A stretch of DNA of 64,000 nucleotides from Bacillus albus (GTDB lineage Bacteria; Bacillota; Bacilli; Bacillales; Bacillaceae_G), in contig NZ_MAOE01000068.1 of NCBI RefSeq assembly GCF_001884185.1, forward strand, positions 1 to 64,000, written 5' to 3'. Below, one piece after another: positions 55,864 through 64,000 of the stretch. How positions within the stretch are numbered: position 1 is the first letter of the stretch; the number at the start of each line of letters is the position of its first letter. The position numbers and the translations under genes were made by a program. The notes below the pieces were generated by a model. The model saw only the letters and a program-made list of their open reading frames with translations. It searched no databases and was not told the DNA's origin.

Positions 55864-56370
55864 ATGACTGAAGTAAAGGGAAAAACAGCTAATGAGTCTA
55901 GAGTGTTTAAAACGAGCCGCGTATTTCCAACAGATTTAAACGATCATAATACGCTATTTGGTGGAAAGATATTAGCCGAGATGGATATGGTTGCTTCCAT
56001 TTCAGCAACGAGGCATGCAAGGAAAGAATGTGTCACAGCATCTATGGATTGGGTAGATTTCTTACATCCTGTTCGCTCTTCAGATTGTGTTAGTTATGAA
56101 TCCTTTGTAATTTGGACGGGTAGAACTTCTATGGAAGTATTTGTGAAGGTAGTAGCAGAAGATTTAATTTCAGGTGAGAAACGTATCGCAGCAACATCAT
56201 TTGTTACTTTCGTTGCACTTAGTAAGGATAATAATCCAGTTCCAGTTCCTCGAGTAATTCCTGAAACAGAAGAAGAGAAAGAATTACATCGCATTGCTGT
56301 GTTGCGTGCAGAACAACGTCATATACGTAAGGCGGAGAGTAAGAAAGTAGCCACATTATTAACTTTTTGA
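55864..56370 (+). CDS. Acyl-CoA thioesterase (hotdog fold, YkhA-like)
   Basis: 168 residues from ATG 55864 (AGAGGTGATAAC); an upstream in-frame extension begins inside the repeat and is not used. Catalytic hotdog region DLNDHNTLFGGKILAEMDMV, then TASMDWVDFLHPVRSSD and ATSFVTFVAL. It hydrolyses acyl-CoA to free acid and CoA. Basic C-terminal tail (HIRKAESKK). Confidence 0.93.
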   Translation: MTEVKGKTANESRVFKTSRVFPTDLNDHNTLFGGKILAEMDMVASISATRHARKECVTASMDWVDFLHPVRSSDCVSYESFVIWTGRTSMEVFVKVVAEDLISGEKRIAATSFVTFVALSKDNNPVPVPRVIPETEEEKELHRIAVLRAEQRHIRKAESKKVATLLTF

Positions 56371-56426
56371 GTTGAATATTTAGTCGTTAAAGATATTATA
56401 ATGGACTGAAATGTTTTTCATATGAA

Positions 56427-56460
56427 AAGCGGACACCTAAAAATAGGTGTCCGCTTTTAT
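56427..56460. terminator. Terminator
   Basis: AAAGCGGACACCTA/TAGGTGTCCGCTTT plus T2-rich end. Confidence 0.85.
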
Positions 56461-56496
56461 AGTTTTTTCATCCACATATCATATGACGATAACTAC

Positions 56497-56583
56497 TTAG
56501 CAGAAGCAAGCAGCACCGACGATGATTAAGAGGATAAATAATACGACTAATAGCGCGAATCCATTACCATGTGCGAAGCCCAT
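56497..56583 (-). CDS. YjcZ-type sporulation micro-protein
   Basis: 28 residues from ATG 56583 (AAAGGAGGAAATAACA). Short polar Gly-rich start (MGFAHGNGFA) then one helix (LLVVLFILLIIVGAA) and a C-terminal CFC. This is the plan of the YjcZ family made in sporulating Bacillus. Confidence 0.8.
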   Translation of the reverse strand: MGFAHGNGFALLVVLFILLIIVGAACFC

Positions 56584-56743
56584 TGTTATTTCCTCCTTTT
56601 ATTTTAAGATACAACATACAATATGCAAATGAGCTATCGTTTGATATGGACATATATCATGTAATGACATATTTTCTTGAATGATATGGTATTAAAAAAG
56701 GGAAGATATAGAAATAACAGTAAGTGGAGAAAGGAAAATATCC

Positions 56744-57928
56744 ATGAAACACTTTTTCGTTGTAATCCTTTGTTTAATAGGTGTATTCATTTGGATGAAC
56801 ATCGATGTGGAAATGGGGAAAAAAATGGCTAGTGAATATGAAGTAGGACAAGTTCGATTAGGTGAATTTCAACTGTATACGAACGGTGAAGAGTTATATA
56901 CGAAATTATTTGAGGATATACGTAATGCAGAAAAGTACATATATATCCATTTTTATATTGTAGGTAAAGATGAAATAAGTAAAGAGTTTTTGCAGTTGCT
57001 CGAGAAAAAGGCATCTAGTGGAGTAGAAGTAAAATTGTCAGTCGATCGAATAGGTGGATATAAGCTGAAGAAAAAGATAATTCATCAACTAAAAAGCAAT
57101 GGTGTCCAGTTTACGTTTAGTAAAAAACCTAAATTGAAACATTTATTCTATTCGTTGCATCAACGAAACCATAGACGCATAGTTACGATTGACGGAAAAA
57201 TATCATATATCGGCGGCTTTAATATTGGAAAGGAGTATCTTGGACAAGATCCGAAATTTGGCCCGTGGCGTGATTATCATGTGCGAGTCATTGGGAATGG
57301 TGCCACGGATATGGAAAGAAAATTCGCTGCTGACTGGAAAGAAGATACGGGAGAAAAAATGCCTGTACATGAAAGTTTACCTGCAATTGGGAATGTAAAA
57401 TATCAATATTTATTTTCAGATGGAAAAGGGTTATGGGAAAAATATGGAGCACTTTTAAAGCAGGCTAAAACGTCTTTAATTATTGCTACGCCATATTTTG
57501 TACCAAGTAAAGAAATGATGAAAGAGCTAAAAGATGCATTAAACCGCGGTGTCAATGTGAAAATTCTGGTGCCATTTAAAAGTGATGCCGTATTGTTAAA
57601 ACAAGCTGCTTATCCGTATTTGAAAAACATGTTACATGCTGGAGCAGAGATTTATCAATATCATAATGGTTTTTTTCATGGGAAAGTAACAATCATTGAT
57701 GGGGAAATTGTTGATATTGGTACCGCAAACTTTGATAATAGAAGTTTTTATTTAAATACGGAGTCTAATTGTATTATCTATGATAAGGGAGTAACAGCGG
57801 ACGTATGGAACCGATTAAAAGAAGACTTTCATAAATCAAAAAAATTTTTGGAAGAAGATTTTGAGAAAATTAGTAAATGGGATTGGTTTTTAGCAAGAAT
57901 AGCAAATGTTATAGCATCATATTTATAG
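56744..57928 (+). CDS. Phospholipase D/cardiolipin synthase-like protein, first HKD variant
   Basis: 394 residues with one N-terminal helix and two PLD domains. The second motif is canonical (FHGKVTIIDG...ANFDNRS); the first reads NHRRIVTIDG, with Arg where Lys is usual. Otherwise it looks like a minor cardiolipin synthase (YwjE-like): GGFNIGKEYLG and TPYFVPSKEMM. ATG 56744 follows AGAAAGGAAA. Whether it makes cardiolipin is not certain given the substitution. Confidence 0.88.
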   Translation: MKHFFVVILCLIGVFIWMNIDVEMGKKMASEYEVGQVRLGEFQLYTNGEELYTKLFEDIRNAEKYIYIHFYIVGKDEISKEFLQLLEKKASSGVEVKLSVDRIGGYKLKKKIIHQLKSNGVQFTFSKKPKLKHLFYSLHQRNHRRIVTIDGKISYIGGFNIGKEYLGQDPKFGPWRDYHVRVIGNGATDMERKFAADWKEDTGEKMPVHESLPAIGNVKYQYLFSDGKGLWEKYGALLKQAKTSLIIATPYFVPSKEMMKELKDALNRGVNVKILVPFKSDAVLLKQAAYPYLKNMLHAGAEIYQYHNGFFHGKVTIIDGEIVDIGTANFDNRSFYLNTESNCIIYDKGVTADVWNRLKEDFHKSKKFLEEDFEKISKWDWFLARIANVIASYL

Positions 57929-57957
57929 CATATAGACAAAAGGAAGGAGGCACTTTC

Positions 57958-58416
57958 ATGGATTGTATGAAAGAATTAATGAGGTATAGTTATATGCTTA
58001 TATATAAGGTGGGGGAGTATACTGGAGAGGTAAGAGACGAAGAATTAAAGGAGCTATTACAGCATCATTTACCATATATGTTGCAAGCATATAATGAACA
58101 AGTGAATTTTCAAGAAGGAGAAAATGTACAGCATATAACTTGTGAACCAATTCCATTTCATTTTCATGAAATGGAAAAGGAAACTGATAGTAAATATACA
58201 GGGGATATTTATATTGCAACGTGTTATATTTCGCATTTAAAACGGTTAGCGCTAAAGTTTGCTAAAGTGGCAGTTGAAGTTGCAAATCCAGAATTTCGCT
58301 CGTTTTTAGAAAACTGCTTCCTGAAAATGAATCGTTATGCCTATAGTGTATGGCAATATGTCGTGAAGAAAGAGTATAAGATTAAACATGAATATGAAAA
58401 TGAGAAGTTTGCATAA
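57958..58416 (+). CDS. CotF-like spore coat protein
   Basis: 152 residues from ATG 57958 (AAGGAGGCAC). Helical ferritin-like bundle: ELLQHHLPYMLQAYNEQVNF and DIYIATCYISHLKRLALKFA, FRSFLENCFLKMNRYAYSVW, ending in a basic tail. The ending NRYAYSVWQYVVKKE is typical of CotF-family coat proteins. It follows the PLD gene by 29 bases. Confidence 0.75.
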   Translation: MDCMKELMRYSYMLIYKVGEYTGEVRDEELKELLQHHLPYMLQAYNEQVNFQEGENVQHITCEPIPFHFHEMEKETDSKYTGDIYIATCYISHLKRLALKFAKVAVEVANPEFRSFLENCFLKMNRYAYSVWQYVVKKEYKIKHEYENEKFA

Positions 58417-58453
58417 AAAACTAAGGCGGAAAGATAGGCGCCTTAGTTTTTTG
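58415..58453 (+). terminator. Terminator
   Basis: AAAACTAAGGCG/CGCCTTAGTTTT plus T2. Confidence 0.85.
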
Positions 58454-58603
58454 CTTTTCGTGGAGAAAAAATAACTATATGTACATATATATTATCAGAA
58501 AATTTACAAATATTTACCGTTTATTTACTATTTTTCAATCTTTCCTTTAAAAATAGAGAGTAATATGGGATTGTACATATTCTATCTAAAGGAGGAAACG
58601 CAA

Positions 58604-58783
58604 ATGAACAAATGGGTTAAATCATTAACTGCTATGGCACTTGCAAGTTCTTTATTAATGGTAGGTTGTAGTAAAGGTGAGGACAAGAAGAAAGAAGACG
58701 ATACAACAACACAACAAGAGGACAAAAAGGATAAAGAAACAAGTGGAACTGAGAAGTCTACGGATTCTAAAGAAAAGAAATAA
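58604..58783 (+). CDS. Small lipoprotein with charged tail
   Basis: 59 residues from ATG 58604 (AAAGGAGGAAACGC). Lipoprotein signal peptide (SLLMVGCSKGE, Cys about 22) followed by a low-complexity Lys/Glu/Asp/Thr tail with no fold. Common small Bacillus lipoprotein; function unknown. Confidence 0.8.
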   Translation: MNKWVKSLTAMALASSLLMVGCSKGEDKKKEDDTTTQQEDKKDKETSGTEKSTDSKEKK

Positions 58784-58789
58784 AAATAA

Positions 58790-58822
58790 TAGAGCTTCCT
58801 CTTATATGAGGAAGCTTTTTTG
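58790..58822 (+). terminator. Terminator of the small lipoprotein gene
   Basis: AGCTTCCTC/GAGGAAGCT, loop TTATAT, T6. Confidence 0.85.
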
Positions 58823-58880
58823 TTGTAAATTGATTGAGATTATTGAAAAATAGAGGAAGAATGAAAGAGGGGGGAAACAA

Positions 58881-59501
58881 ATGAAAGTATGTATATTAGG
58901 AGCAACAGGTCGAGTAGGTTCAGCCATAATTAAATTAGCATTAAAGGATTCAGCTGAAGTGACTGCGTTAGCCCGTGATGTAAAGAGAATAGCAATACAA
59001 GATGAAAGGTTACGAATGATAGAAGGTAATGTACTAAATGAAAATGATATAAAGAAAGCGATAGAAGGAAGCGATATAGTAATAAGTGCACTTGGCACGG
59101 ATCGAAGTGGCACGTTAGCGAAGAGTATGCCACATATTATAAGGCAAATGGAAGAAGAAGGGGTTTATAAAATCATTACAATAGGAACAGCAGGTATTTT
59201 ACAAGCGAGAACAAATCTAAATTTATATCGTTTTCAATCAATGGAATCAAAAAGGAAGACAACAACCGCAGCAGAAGATCATTTAGCTGCATATAAATTA
59301 CTGAGTAGTAGTAATTTATGTTGGACGGTCGTTTGTCCGACGCATTTAATAGACGGTGATGTAACAGGAGTATATCGAACTGAAAAAGATGTATTACCAG
59401 AAGGGGGAGCGAAAATAACAGTTGGTGATACAGCACAATTTACGTGGAATCTATGTAGTGAAAATAAATATGAGAATAGCCGAGTAGGTATTTCCTATTA
59501 A
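58881..59501 (+). CDS. NAD(P)-binding protein (NmrA/BLVRB-like atypical SDR)
   Basis: 206 residues with a Rossmann start KVCILGATGRVGSAIIKLAL, then ALARDVKRIA, GSDIVISALGTD and TIGTAGILQ. Resembles biliverdin-reductase-B/NmrA-type atypical SDRs that bind NADPH; no clear catalytic triad. Preceded by AAAGAGGGGGG. Confidence 0.88.
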   Translation: MKVCILGATGRVGSAIIKLALKDSAEVTALARDVKRIAIQDERLRMIEGNVLNENDIKKAIEGSDIVISALGTDRSGTLAKSMPHIIRQMEEEGVYKIITIGTAGILQARTNLNLYRFQSMESKRKTTTAAEDHLAAYKLLSSSNLCWTVVCPTHLIDGDVTGVYRTEKDVLPEGGAKITVGDTAQFTWNLCSENKYENSRVGISY

Positions 59502-59530
59502 AAAACCATCCCGAAACTGGGATGGTTAAA
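59499..59530. terminator. Bidirectional terminator
   Basis: AAACCATCCC/GGGATGGTT, loop GAAACT. Confidence 0.75.
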
Positions 59531-60008
59531 AGACGATATAACATACAAATATGATAATCATAATGATTTGGAGAATGGCTTTCGCTACTGTACTGCTTAA
59601 AAAACCAACTACAGTAGCAACTCCTACTAGAAAGGCATCTTTTGGCGCTTTTTTATGCATGAGTTCTGTAATAAATACCGATAAGAACGGTATGATAATT
59701 AAACCGAATGGTGGGAAGAAGAAAGATCCGACAATGATAGAAATCATGCCGACACGTTCTCCCCATTTAGAACTTCCATATTTTTTTAAGAAATATCCAT
59801 TTGCAATAAAATCAGCAACGAAAATGAATAGTGTGAAAATGACTTGAATAATCCAAAAGGACATTGTTAGTTCTCCGCCATTTATACCGAAATGGTAAAT
59901 GAAATATCCAGCCCAAACAGCAAGGATGCCTGGGATGATAGGGTAAATAAAGGCAAGAAATGAAACAATGAAACAGGCAATGATACAGATTGTTAATAAT
60001 ACTGTCAC
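59526..60008 (-). CDS. DUF456-family membrane protein
   Basis: 160 residues, four to five helices, with the DUF456 features FLAFIYPIIPGILAVWAG and the Gly/Pro-rich FFFPPFGLIIIPFLSVFI. Function unknown. Lies one base after the CNNM/CorC gene, so co-transcribed and probably coupled. Confidence 0.85.
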   Translation of the reverse strand: MTVLLTICIIACFIVSFLAFIYPIIPGILAVWAGYFIYHFGINGGELTMSFWIIQVIFTLFIFVADFIANGYFLKKYGSSKWGERVGMISIIVGSFFFPPFGLIIIPFLSVFITELMHKKAPKDAFLVGVATVVGFLSSTVAKAILQIIMIIIFVCYIVF

Positions 60009-60009
60009 T

Positions 60010-61317
60010 TTATAACTCCTTTTTTGTGTCTAATTTATGTACCGCAATTTTTTTCACTTGATGTCCATCAAGTTCTAGTGCTTTAAATTGAAAACCTGCA
60101 AATTCAATGAAATAACCAGCCTCAATATTTAAGTCTACTGCTTGGGAGAGGAGCCAGCCTCCAATTGTATCTAAATCGCTATCATCAATATGTAGGCCAA
60201 ACATATCATTTACTTCAGAAATGAGCACTTTCCCATCTAAAACAGTTAGCTTCGGCGTGCGTTTTTCAATCATAGGTGATTCATCCGCATCAAACTCATC
60301 TTGAATTTCTCCAATAATTTCTTCAAGAATATCTTCCATTGTTAAAAGTCCAGCAGTTCCACCATATTCATCCATAACAATTGCCATCTGAACGCGATTC
60401 TTTTGTAAATGTGCTAACGTTTTGCGAATGGGAACAGTTTCAAATACAGTAAGTACTGGATGTATGTATGATTCAAGTGGCTTATGAATGCCTTTCGTTT
60501 GATCGTGAAATACTTCTTTCGTATTAATCATACCGATAATATCATCTTTATCTTTTTCGATGATCGGATAGCGTGTATACTTTTCAGTTGCTACGATATC
60601 CATATTTTCTTCTAACGTATTTTCAGTAGATAAGCAAATCATTTCTGTACGAGGGACCATAATTTCTTTTGCAACTCGGTCGTCAAATTCAAAAATATTA
60701 TTTACATATTTATATTCGGTTTGATTTATTTCGCCACTTTTGAAACTTTCTCCTAAAATGAGTCGTAGTTCCTCTTCAGAATGAGCAAGTTCATTTTCTT
60801 TAGCCGGCTCTAAACCGAGTAGTTTTGTGAAAAAGATAGCTGTACTATTCAGTAGCCAAATGAATGGATACATAATTTTATCAAATAAAATTAGTGGTCG
60901 TGCAAACTTAAGTGTGATTGCTTCTGCTTTTTGAATTGCGAAAGACTTTGGAACTAATTCACCTAATACAACATGGAAAAATGTAATCACACTAAAAGCA
61001 ATAATAAAGGATAAAGTATTCGCCATTGTTCCAGTAATATTAATCTTTTCAAAGAGCGGTCGTAGTAAATGTTCCACAGTTGGTTCACCAAGCCAACCAA
61101 GTCCTAAAGAAGTAATTGTAATCCCGAGCTGACAAGCTGATAAATAAACATCTAAATTAGATATGACACTTCTTGCAGCTAAAGCTTGTTTGTTACCTTC
61201 ATTTGCAAGTTGGTCAATTCGACTTTTTCGTACTTTTACAACAGCGAATTCTGATGCAACGAAAAAGCCGGAAATAAGGATAAGTACAAAGATGAGAAAA
61301 ATATTTAATATGTCCAA
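60010..61317 (-). CDS. CNNM/CorC (HlyC)-family transporter
   Basis: 435 residues from TTG 61317. CNNM membrane domain (about 1-190, AACQLGIT-like SACQLGITITSLGLGWLGEP), tandem CBS pair (about 210-335, MVPRTEMICLS and MDEYGGTAGLLTMEDILEEI) and a C-terminal CorC_HlyC domain. Family members export or sense Mg2+. A better ribosome binding site (AGGAGGTGA) lies 40 bases further up and is out of frame. Confidence 0.92.
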   Translation of the reverse strand: MDILNIFLIFVLILISGFFVASEFAVVKVRKSRIDQLANEGNKQALAARSVISNLDVYLSACQLGITITSLGLGWLGEPTVEHLLRPLFEKINITGTMANTLSFIIAFSVITFFHVVLGELVPKSFAIQKAEAITLKFARPLILFDKIMYPFIWLLNSTAIFFTKLLGLEPAKENELAHSEEELRLILGESFKSGEINQTEYKYVNNIFEFDDRVAKEIMVPRTEMICLSTENTLEENMDIVATEKYTRYPIIEKDKDDIIGMINTKEVFHDQTKGIHKPLESYIHPVLTVFETVPIRKTLAHLQKNRVQMAIVMDEYGGTAGLLTMEDILEEIIGEIQDEFDADESPMIEKRTPKLTVLDGKVLISEVNDMFGLHIDDSDLDTIGGWLLSQAVDLNIEAGYFIEFAGFQFKALELDGHQVKKIAVHKLDTKKEL

Positions 61318-61482
61318 GTGTGTTCTCTATTCCGTATTTGGGAATAAAGATGTCACCTCCTGCGATTATGTTATACTTTTATAATAAATCCAAACGAAAA
61401 GAATAGTCAAAGAAAAAGGGTAAATATTGGTATGTTTCTGCAATAGTTTTTGAATGTGCTGTTATTTTGTCCGCTATACAAA

Positions 61483-61525
61483 AGGAATAACCCCCTACTT
61501 TCAGATTATAGAGGGTTATTTCAAA
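61483..61525 (-). terminator. Terminator of the permease gene
   Basis: Minus strand AAATAACCCTC/AGGGGGTTATTCC followed by TTTTG. Confidence 0.65.
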
Positions 61526-62395
61526 TTAAGGTTTTGGAATACTTCTCGTTAAAGCGTATGATTGTTGTTTAACGTGGTTTGTCGTCCACAGTGTTTGAAG
61601 GAACGAGAGTATGCAATACGGGATATACAAAAGCAATAAGCTAATTGTAACAATAATAGGTGCATTCCCGCCGAATTGAACGATAAATTGCAGTAGTCCG
61701 CTTGCATGAAAAACGCATTCCATAAAAACGAATGAAAGTATAATGGAACCTAAAATAGATTTGTGATTCGAAGTAAGTGCTAAAAACAATGTATCTACAA
61801 GGAAAGAAGATTGTTTTATTTCATATTCATTTGTGTTACTTAAGAACGGAACCCATTTTTTTATGGCTTGCATAACGATAATCATGGAAGTACTACAAAC
61901 GATGATAAAAGATGAGTAGTAAGGAAGTTTTATAAAGTTTGCTATGTATAGGAGTAGTAATAAGACTGAGCATTGCAATAATACAGTACAAAAAGAGTAA
62001 GGTATCCATCTTAATAAGGAAGCGAACTTTTTAACCGAATGGGGTGCTTTAAAAAATAAATGGCCGATCCCTAAACTGATGAAGAATCCGATTGCAAGAG
62101 TAAAGGTAAAACGAACGATCGATAAAAAATATATTTCCCATATGTAAGGGAATAACGGTGTTGAATGATTCGAAGTATGTACCGTCTGATTTACTGAGAA
62201 AAAGATAGATTCGTGCATCCAATCAATCTTTGGAACTGTCATAGAAGAAAGTTGTGCGAAGTTATGAAAAATGCTTATAAAGCCAGTTATGTAAGAGTAT
62301 TTATGTGTAATGAATAATGCCGGAATAGGACTGATGATAAATATAATGAGAACACCAACGATAAATTTATATATATGTGAGCGCAATAAAGACAT
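61526..62395 (-). CDS. ABC-transporter-like permease (DppB-type), solitary
   Basis: 289 residues, six helices. N-terminal helix, then a large extracytoplasmic loop, and a C-terminal part with ILGSIILSFVFMECVFHASGLL that resembles the DppB/OppB end where an EAA loop and MEVVFSIPGLG are expected. The EAA-like loop is poorly conserved. No ATPase or binding protein is adjacent. Function uncertain. Confidence 0.65.
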   Translation of the reverse strand: MSLLRSHIYKFIVGVLIIFIISPIPALFITHKYSYITGFISIFHNFAQLSSMTVPKIDWMHESIFFSVNQTVHTSNHSTPLFPYIWEIYFLSIVRFTFTLAIGFFISLGIGHLFFKAPHSVKKFASLLRWIPYSFCTVLLQCSVLLLLLYIANFIKLPYYSSFIIVCSTSMIIVMQAIKKWVPFLSNTNEYEIKQSSFLVDTLFLALTSNHKSILGSIILSFVFMECVFHASGLLQFIVQFGGNAPIIVTISLLLLYIPYCILSFLQTLWTTNHVKQQSYALTRSIPKP

Positions 62396-62546
62396 GTAAT
62401 CACCTACTCTTTGAATATTCAGAAAATTCTTATTCTTATTTTAGCTTTTTTCGGCGTAAGTTACAATATATTTTTCTTAAAGAAGTTTAGTATTGTACGG
62501 GATATAAGTGAATGAAACGTGAATAAATTATGACAAGAAAATGAAT

Positions 62547-62596
62547 AATTTTCAGAAAAGTAAAATAAATTATTTATTTTTTTCTGAAAATATAAT
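62547..62596 (+). promoter_or_regulatory. Two CodY-like boxes and a -10 before the cbpA-like gene
   Basis: AATTTTCAGAAAAGT (62547-62561) matches the CodY consensus AATTTTCWGAAAATT at 14 of 15; TTTTTTCTGAAAATA (62578-62592) at 12 of 15, overlapping TATAAT (62591-62596). CodY bound here would repress in rich medium. Confidence 0.6.
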
Positions 62597-62639
62597 ATAG
62601 TTATGGCACAGAAAGTATTTTAACATAAGGAGGCTGTTT

Positions 62640-63287
62640 ATGAGGATTAAAGGGAATTATGTACCGAAAAGGGAAGTTTTATTTTGCTCAAGTTCAATTA
62701 CAATAGGGGAGGCACTGGAGCATTTAAATAAAACTGGTTATCGTTGTGTACCGGTTTTAGATGAAAAAAAAGAGAAATATTTAGGGAATGTATACAAAGT
62801 AGATATTTTAGAATATAAAGGTTCGCTGGAAGAGAGCGTCATACAATTATTAAACGATAAAGAAGGTTATGTTAGAGAAGATTCTTCGTTCTTTAAAGTA
62901 TTTTTTACAATAAAAAAATTACCTTATTTATCAGTAGTTGATGAAAAAGGAATCTTTCTTGGAATTTTAACGCATAAAAAAGTTTTCGAGTTATTAGAAG
63001 ATGCTTGGGGCGTTCATTCTAGTAAATATTCTGTCATGATTGGGACGCAGGATTATAATGGGGCCATTCAAAAATTATCCACTGTATTAAAAAAATATAC
63101 AGGTATTCAAAGTTTAATGACTTTTGATAATGATGCCTTATTAGTTCGAAGAATTATGTTTACATTAGGAGAAGAGTTTAACGACGATGAATTAGAGACG
63201 TTATTGAAAGATTTAGAAGATCACGGATTTAGAGTTGTATATGTGGAAGAGATGAAAAATCCACGTGAAGTTGAAACGATAGAGTAA
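62640..63287 (+). CDS. cbpA: CBS-ACT protein (CbpA-like, c-di-AMP binding)
   Basis: 215 residues. N-terminal CBS pair (about 1-125, RCVPVLDEKKEKYLGNVYKV and PYLSVVDEKGIFLGILTHKK) and a C-terminal ACT-like domain (SKYSVMIGTQDYNGAIQKLS, ending VEEMKNPREVE). This architecture matches CbpA, a c-di-AMP-binding protein first described in Listeria. ATG 62640 follows AAGGAGGCTGTTT. CodY-like boxes lie upstream. Confidence 0.82.
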   Translation: MRIKGNYVPKREVLFCSSSITIGEALEHLNKTGYRCVPVLDEKKEKYLGNVYKVDILEYKGSLEESVIQLLNDKEGYVREDSSFFKVFFTIKKLPYLSVVDEKGIFLGILTHKKVFELLEDAWGVHSSKYSVMIGTQDYNGAIQKLSTVLKKYTGIQSLMTFDNDALLVRRIMFTLGEEFNDDELETLLKDLEDHGFRVVYVEEMKNPREVETIE

Positions 63288-63331
63288 CATGCAAAAGCCA
63301 TCTAATTATGTTGGATGGCTTTTGCATGTTA
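63287..63331 (+). terminator. Terminator of the cbpA-like gene
   Basis: Perfect 17-bp stem AACATGCAAAAGCCATC / GATGGCTTTTGCATGTT. Confidence 0.85.
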
Positions 63332-63707
63332 CGTGTATAGAATTATTTAAAAATAATGATGAGGTAAAAATTGAGATTGTAACAAAATTTGTGTAAAAGA
63401 ATAAAAAAAGTAGATAATTTTGATTTTCAAAAAAATCAATTTGAAAATATGTTTTTATTTTTCAACTAAATATGTTACTATATGTGTGATAAAAACAAAG
63501 AGGTCTGACAACTATACTCCACGCAATACCACTCTAATGAGTTGAATATTCAAAAAAATCAAAAATTAATAGTTAGAGTAAGAATAAGGGGAATGGAGAA
63601 ATTATGGAGAAAGACACTGCTTTGTAAGGGGCATATTTTATCAGCTTGAGCAGAGAGGAGGATGCATAGCATATTGTGAAAATAAAGATAAACAATGAAA
63701 AAGTGCT
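63332..63707 (+). promoter_or_regulatory. Long leader/promoter region of brnQ
   Basis: Contains CodY-like sequences (GATTTTCAAAAAAAT near 63420, AATATTCAAAAAAAT near 63546, each about 12 of 15), and several 5-18 codon frames with ribosome binding sites (ATG at 63593, 63604, 63662). No T-box signature and no clear intrinsic terminator. Confidence 0.4.
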
Positions 63708-64000
63708 ATGCAAATGAAAAGTATGAAGGGACGTTTAAGGCCAGGTGATACGGTAGCAATTGGTTTAATGTTATTTGCACTATTTTTAGGAGCAGGAAAT
63801 TTAATTTTCCCACCAGTTTTAGGGCAACAAGCTGGAGAGAATGTTTGGATTGCTACAATTGGATTCCTAGTAACGGGAGTCGGATTACCCCTATTAGCTG
63901 TAACAGCTGTCGCGTTTGTAGAGGGGGACTTGAAAGCGCTATCTTCTAGAGTTCACCCTTTATTCGCGTTTATTTTCCCATTGATTAGTTATTTAGCAAT
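63708..64000 (+). CDS. brnQ: Branched-chain amino acid transporter BrnQ, cut by window end
   Basis: 97 codons before the window ends. The N-terminus carries the BrnQ signature: DTVAIGLMLFALFLGAGNLI, FPPVLGQQAGENVW, then GLPLLAVTAVAFVEGD. Na+-coupled uptake of Leu, Ile and Val. Start is 63708, 63714 or 63723; none has a strong ribosome binding site, the best nearby being GAAAAAGTG before 63708. Confidence 0.92.
   Translation, partial: MQMKSMKGRLRPGDTVAIGLMLFALFLGAGNLIFPPVLGQQAGENVWIATIGFLVTGVGLPLLAVTAVAFVEGDLKALSSRVHPLFAFIFPLISYLA

Noticed and set aside
61345-61370. Very strong RBS (AGGAGGTGA) upstream of the CNNM gene
   Set aside because: It is out of frame with the gene and followed by no ATG/GTG/TTG at proper distance; kept only as a note.
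63332-63707. T-box or leader-peptide attenuator before brnQ
   Set aside because: The AGGGTGG-type T-box sequence is absent and there is no intrinsic terminator; the short frames are not clearly enriched in Leu/Ile/Val codons.

Overview
The window is chromosomal DNA of a low-GC, endospore-forming Firmicute, almost certainly a member of the Bacillus cereus group. Evidence: a BclA-type exosporium leader, an ExsB-like repeat protein next to a CotH kinase, FosB with all three metal ligands, an AbrB paralogue, an intracellular subtilisin with an N-terminal LIPF motif, a YjcZ-type micro-protein, AAGGAGG-type ribosome binding sites and frequent TTG/GTG starts. No rRNA, tRNA or CRISPR array was seen.

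Layout. 1-378: left end of an IS3-family element. 0.4-24.5 kb: ordinary core/accessory genes (NUDIX, nadE, orphan BceB-like permease, AbrB paralogue, intracellular protease, ArsR-aldo/keto reductase-MFS module, RsgA paralogue, chemoreceptor, YkvI, Dps, amine oxidase, acetyltransferases, CobW GTPase) mixed with several small broken genes. 24.5-30.1 kb: a decayed island with a broken exosporium collagen-like gene, two divergent micro-peptide genes, and the remains of a polymorphic-toxin locus (LXG-like pre-toxin, toxin tip, intact immunity gene, a second toxin tip with four nonsense codons, a second immunity remnant). 30.3-39.1 kb: a NarL-type two-component system with a possible transcription attenuator in its leader, then a 1413-residue secreted subtilase with cohesin-like and dockerin segments, a TasA/CalY-like protein and a small secreted protein. 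39.5-42.9 kb: debris (XRE remnant, IS1182 remnant, NamA remnant) around a zinc-binding lipoprotein gene with a Zur-like operator.

42.9-64 kb: ogt, a zinc-ribbon membrane protein, an OppA-like lipoprotein, fosB, a phosphatase, exsB/cotH (spore coat phosphorylation pair), NUDIX, DedA, a lipid-linked flippase, CorA, a two-gene permease operon with a His/Cys-rich loop, acyl-CoA thioesterase, a phospholipase-D family enzyme, a CotF-like coat protein, a CNNM/CorC transporter, a permease, a CBS/ACT (CbpA-like) protein behind CodY-like boxes, and the start of brnQ.

The points most worth following are: the 26-residue leaderless amphipathic peptide whose near-consensus promoter carries a perfect cre site in its spacer; the adjacent 43-residue membrane peptide with a potentially sequestered ribosome binding site; the leader/attenuator-HK-RR-subtilase-CalY block; and the toxin graveyard, where an immunity gene has outlived its toxin. 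All calls are by eye from sequence and translation; no database search was run.
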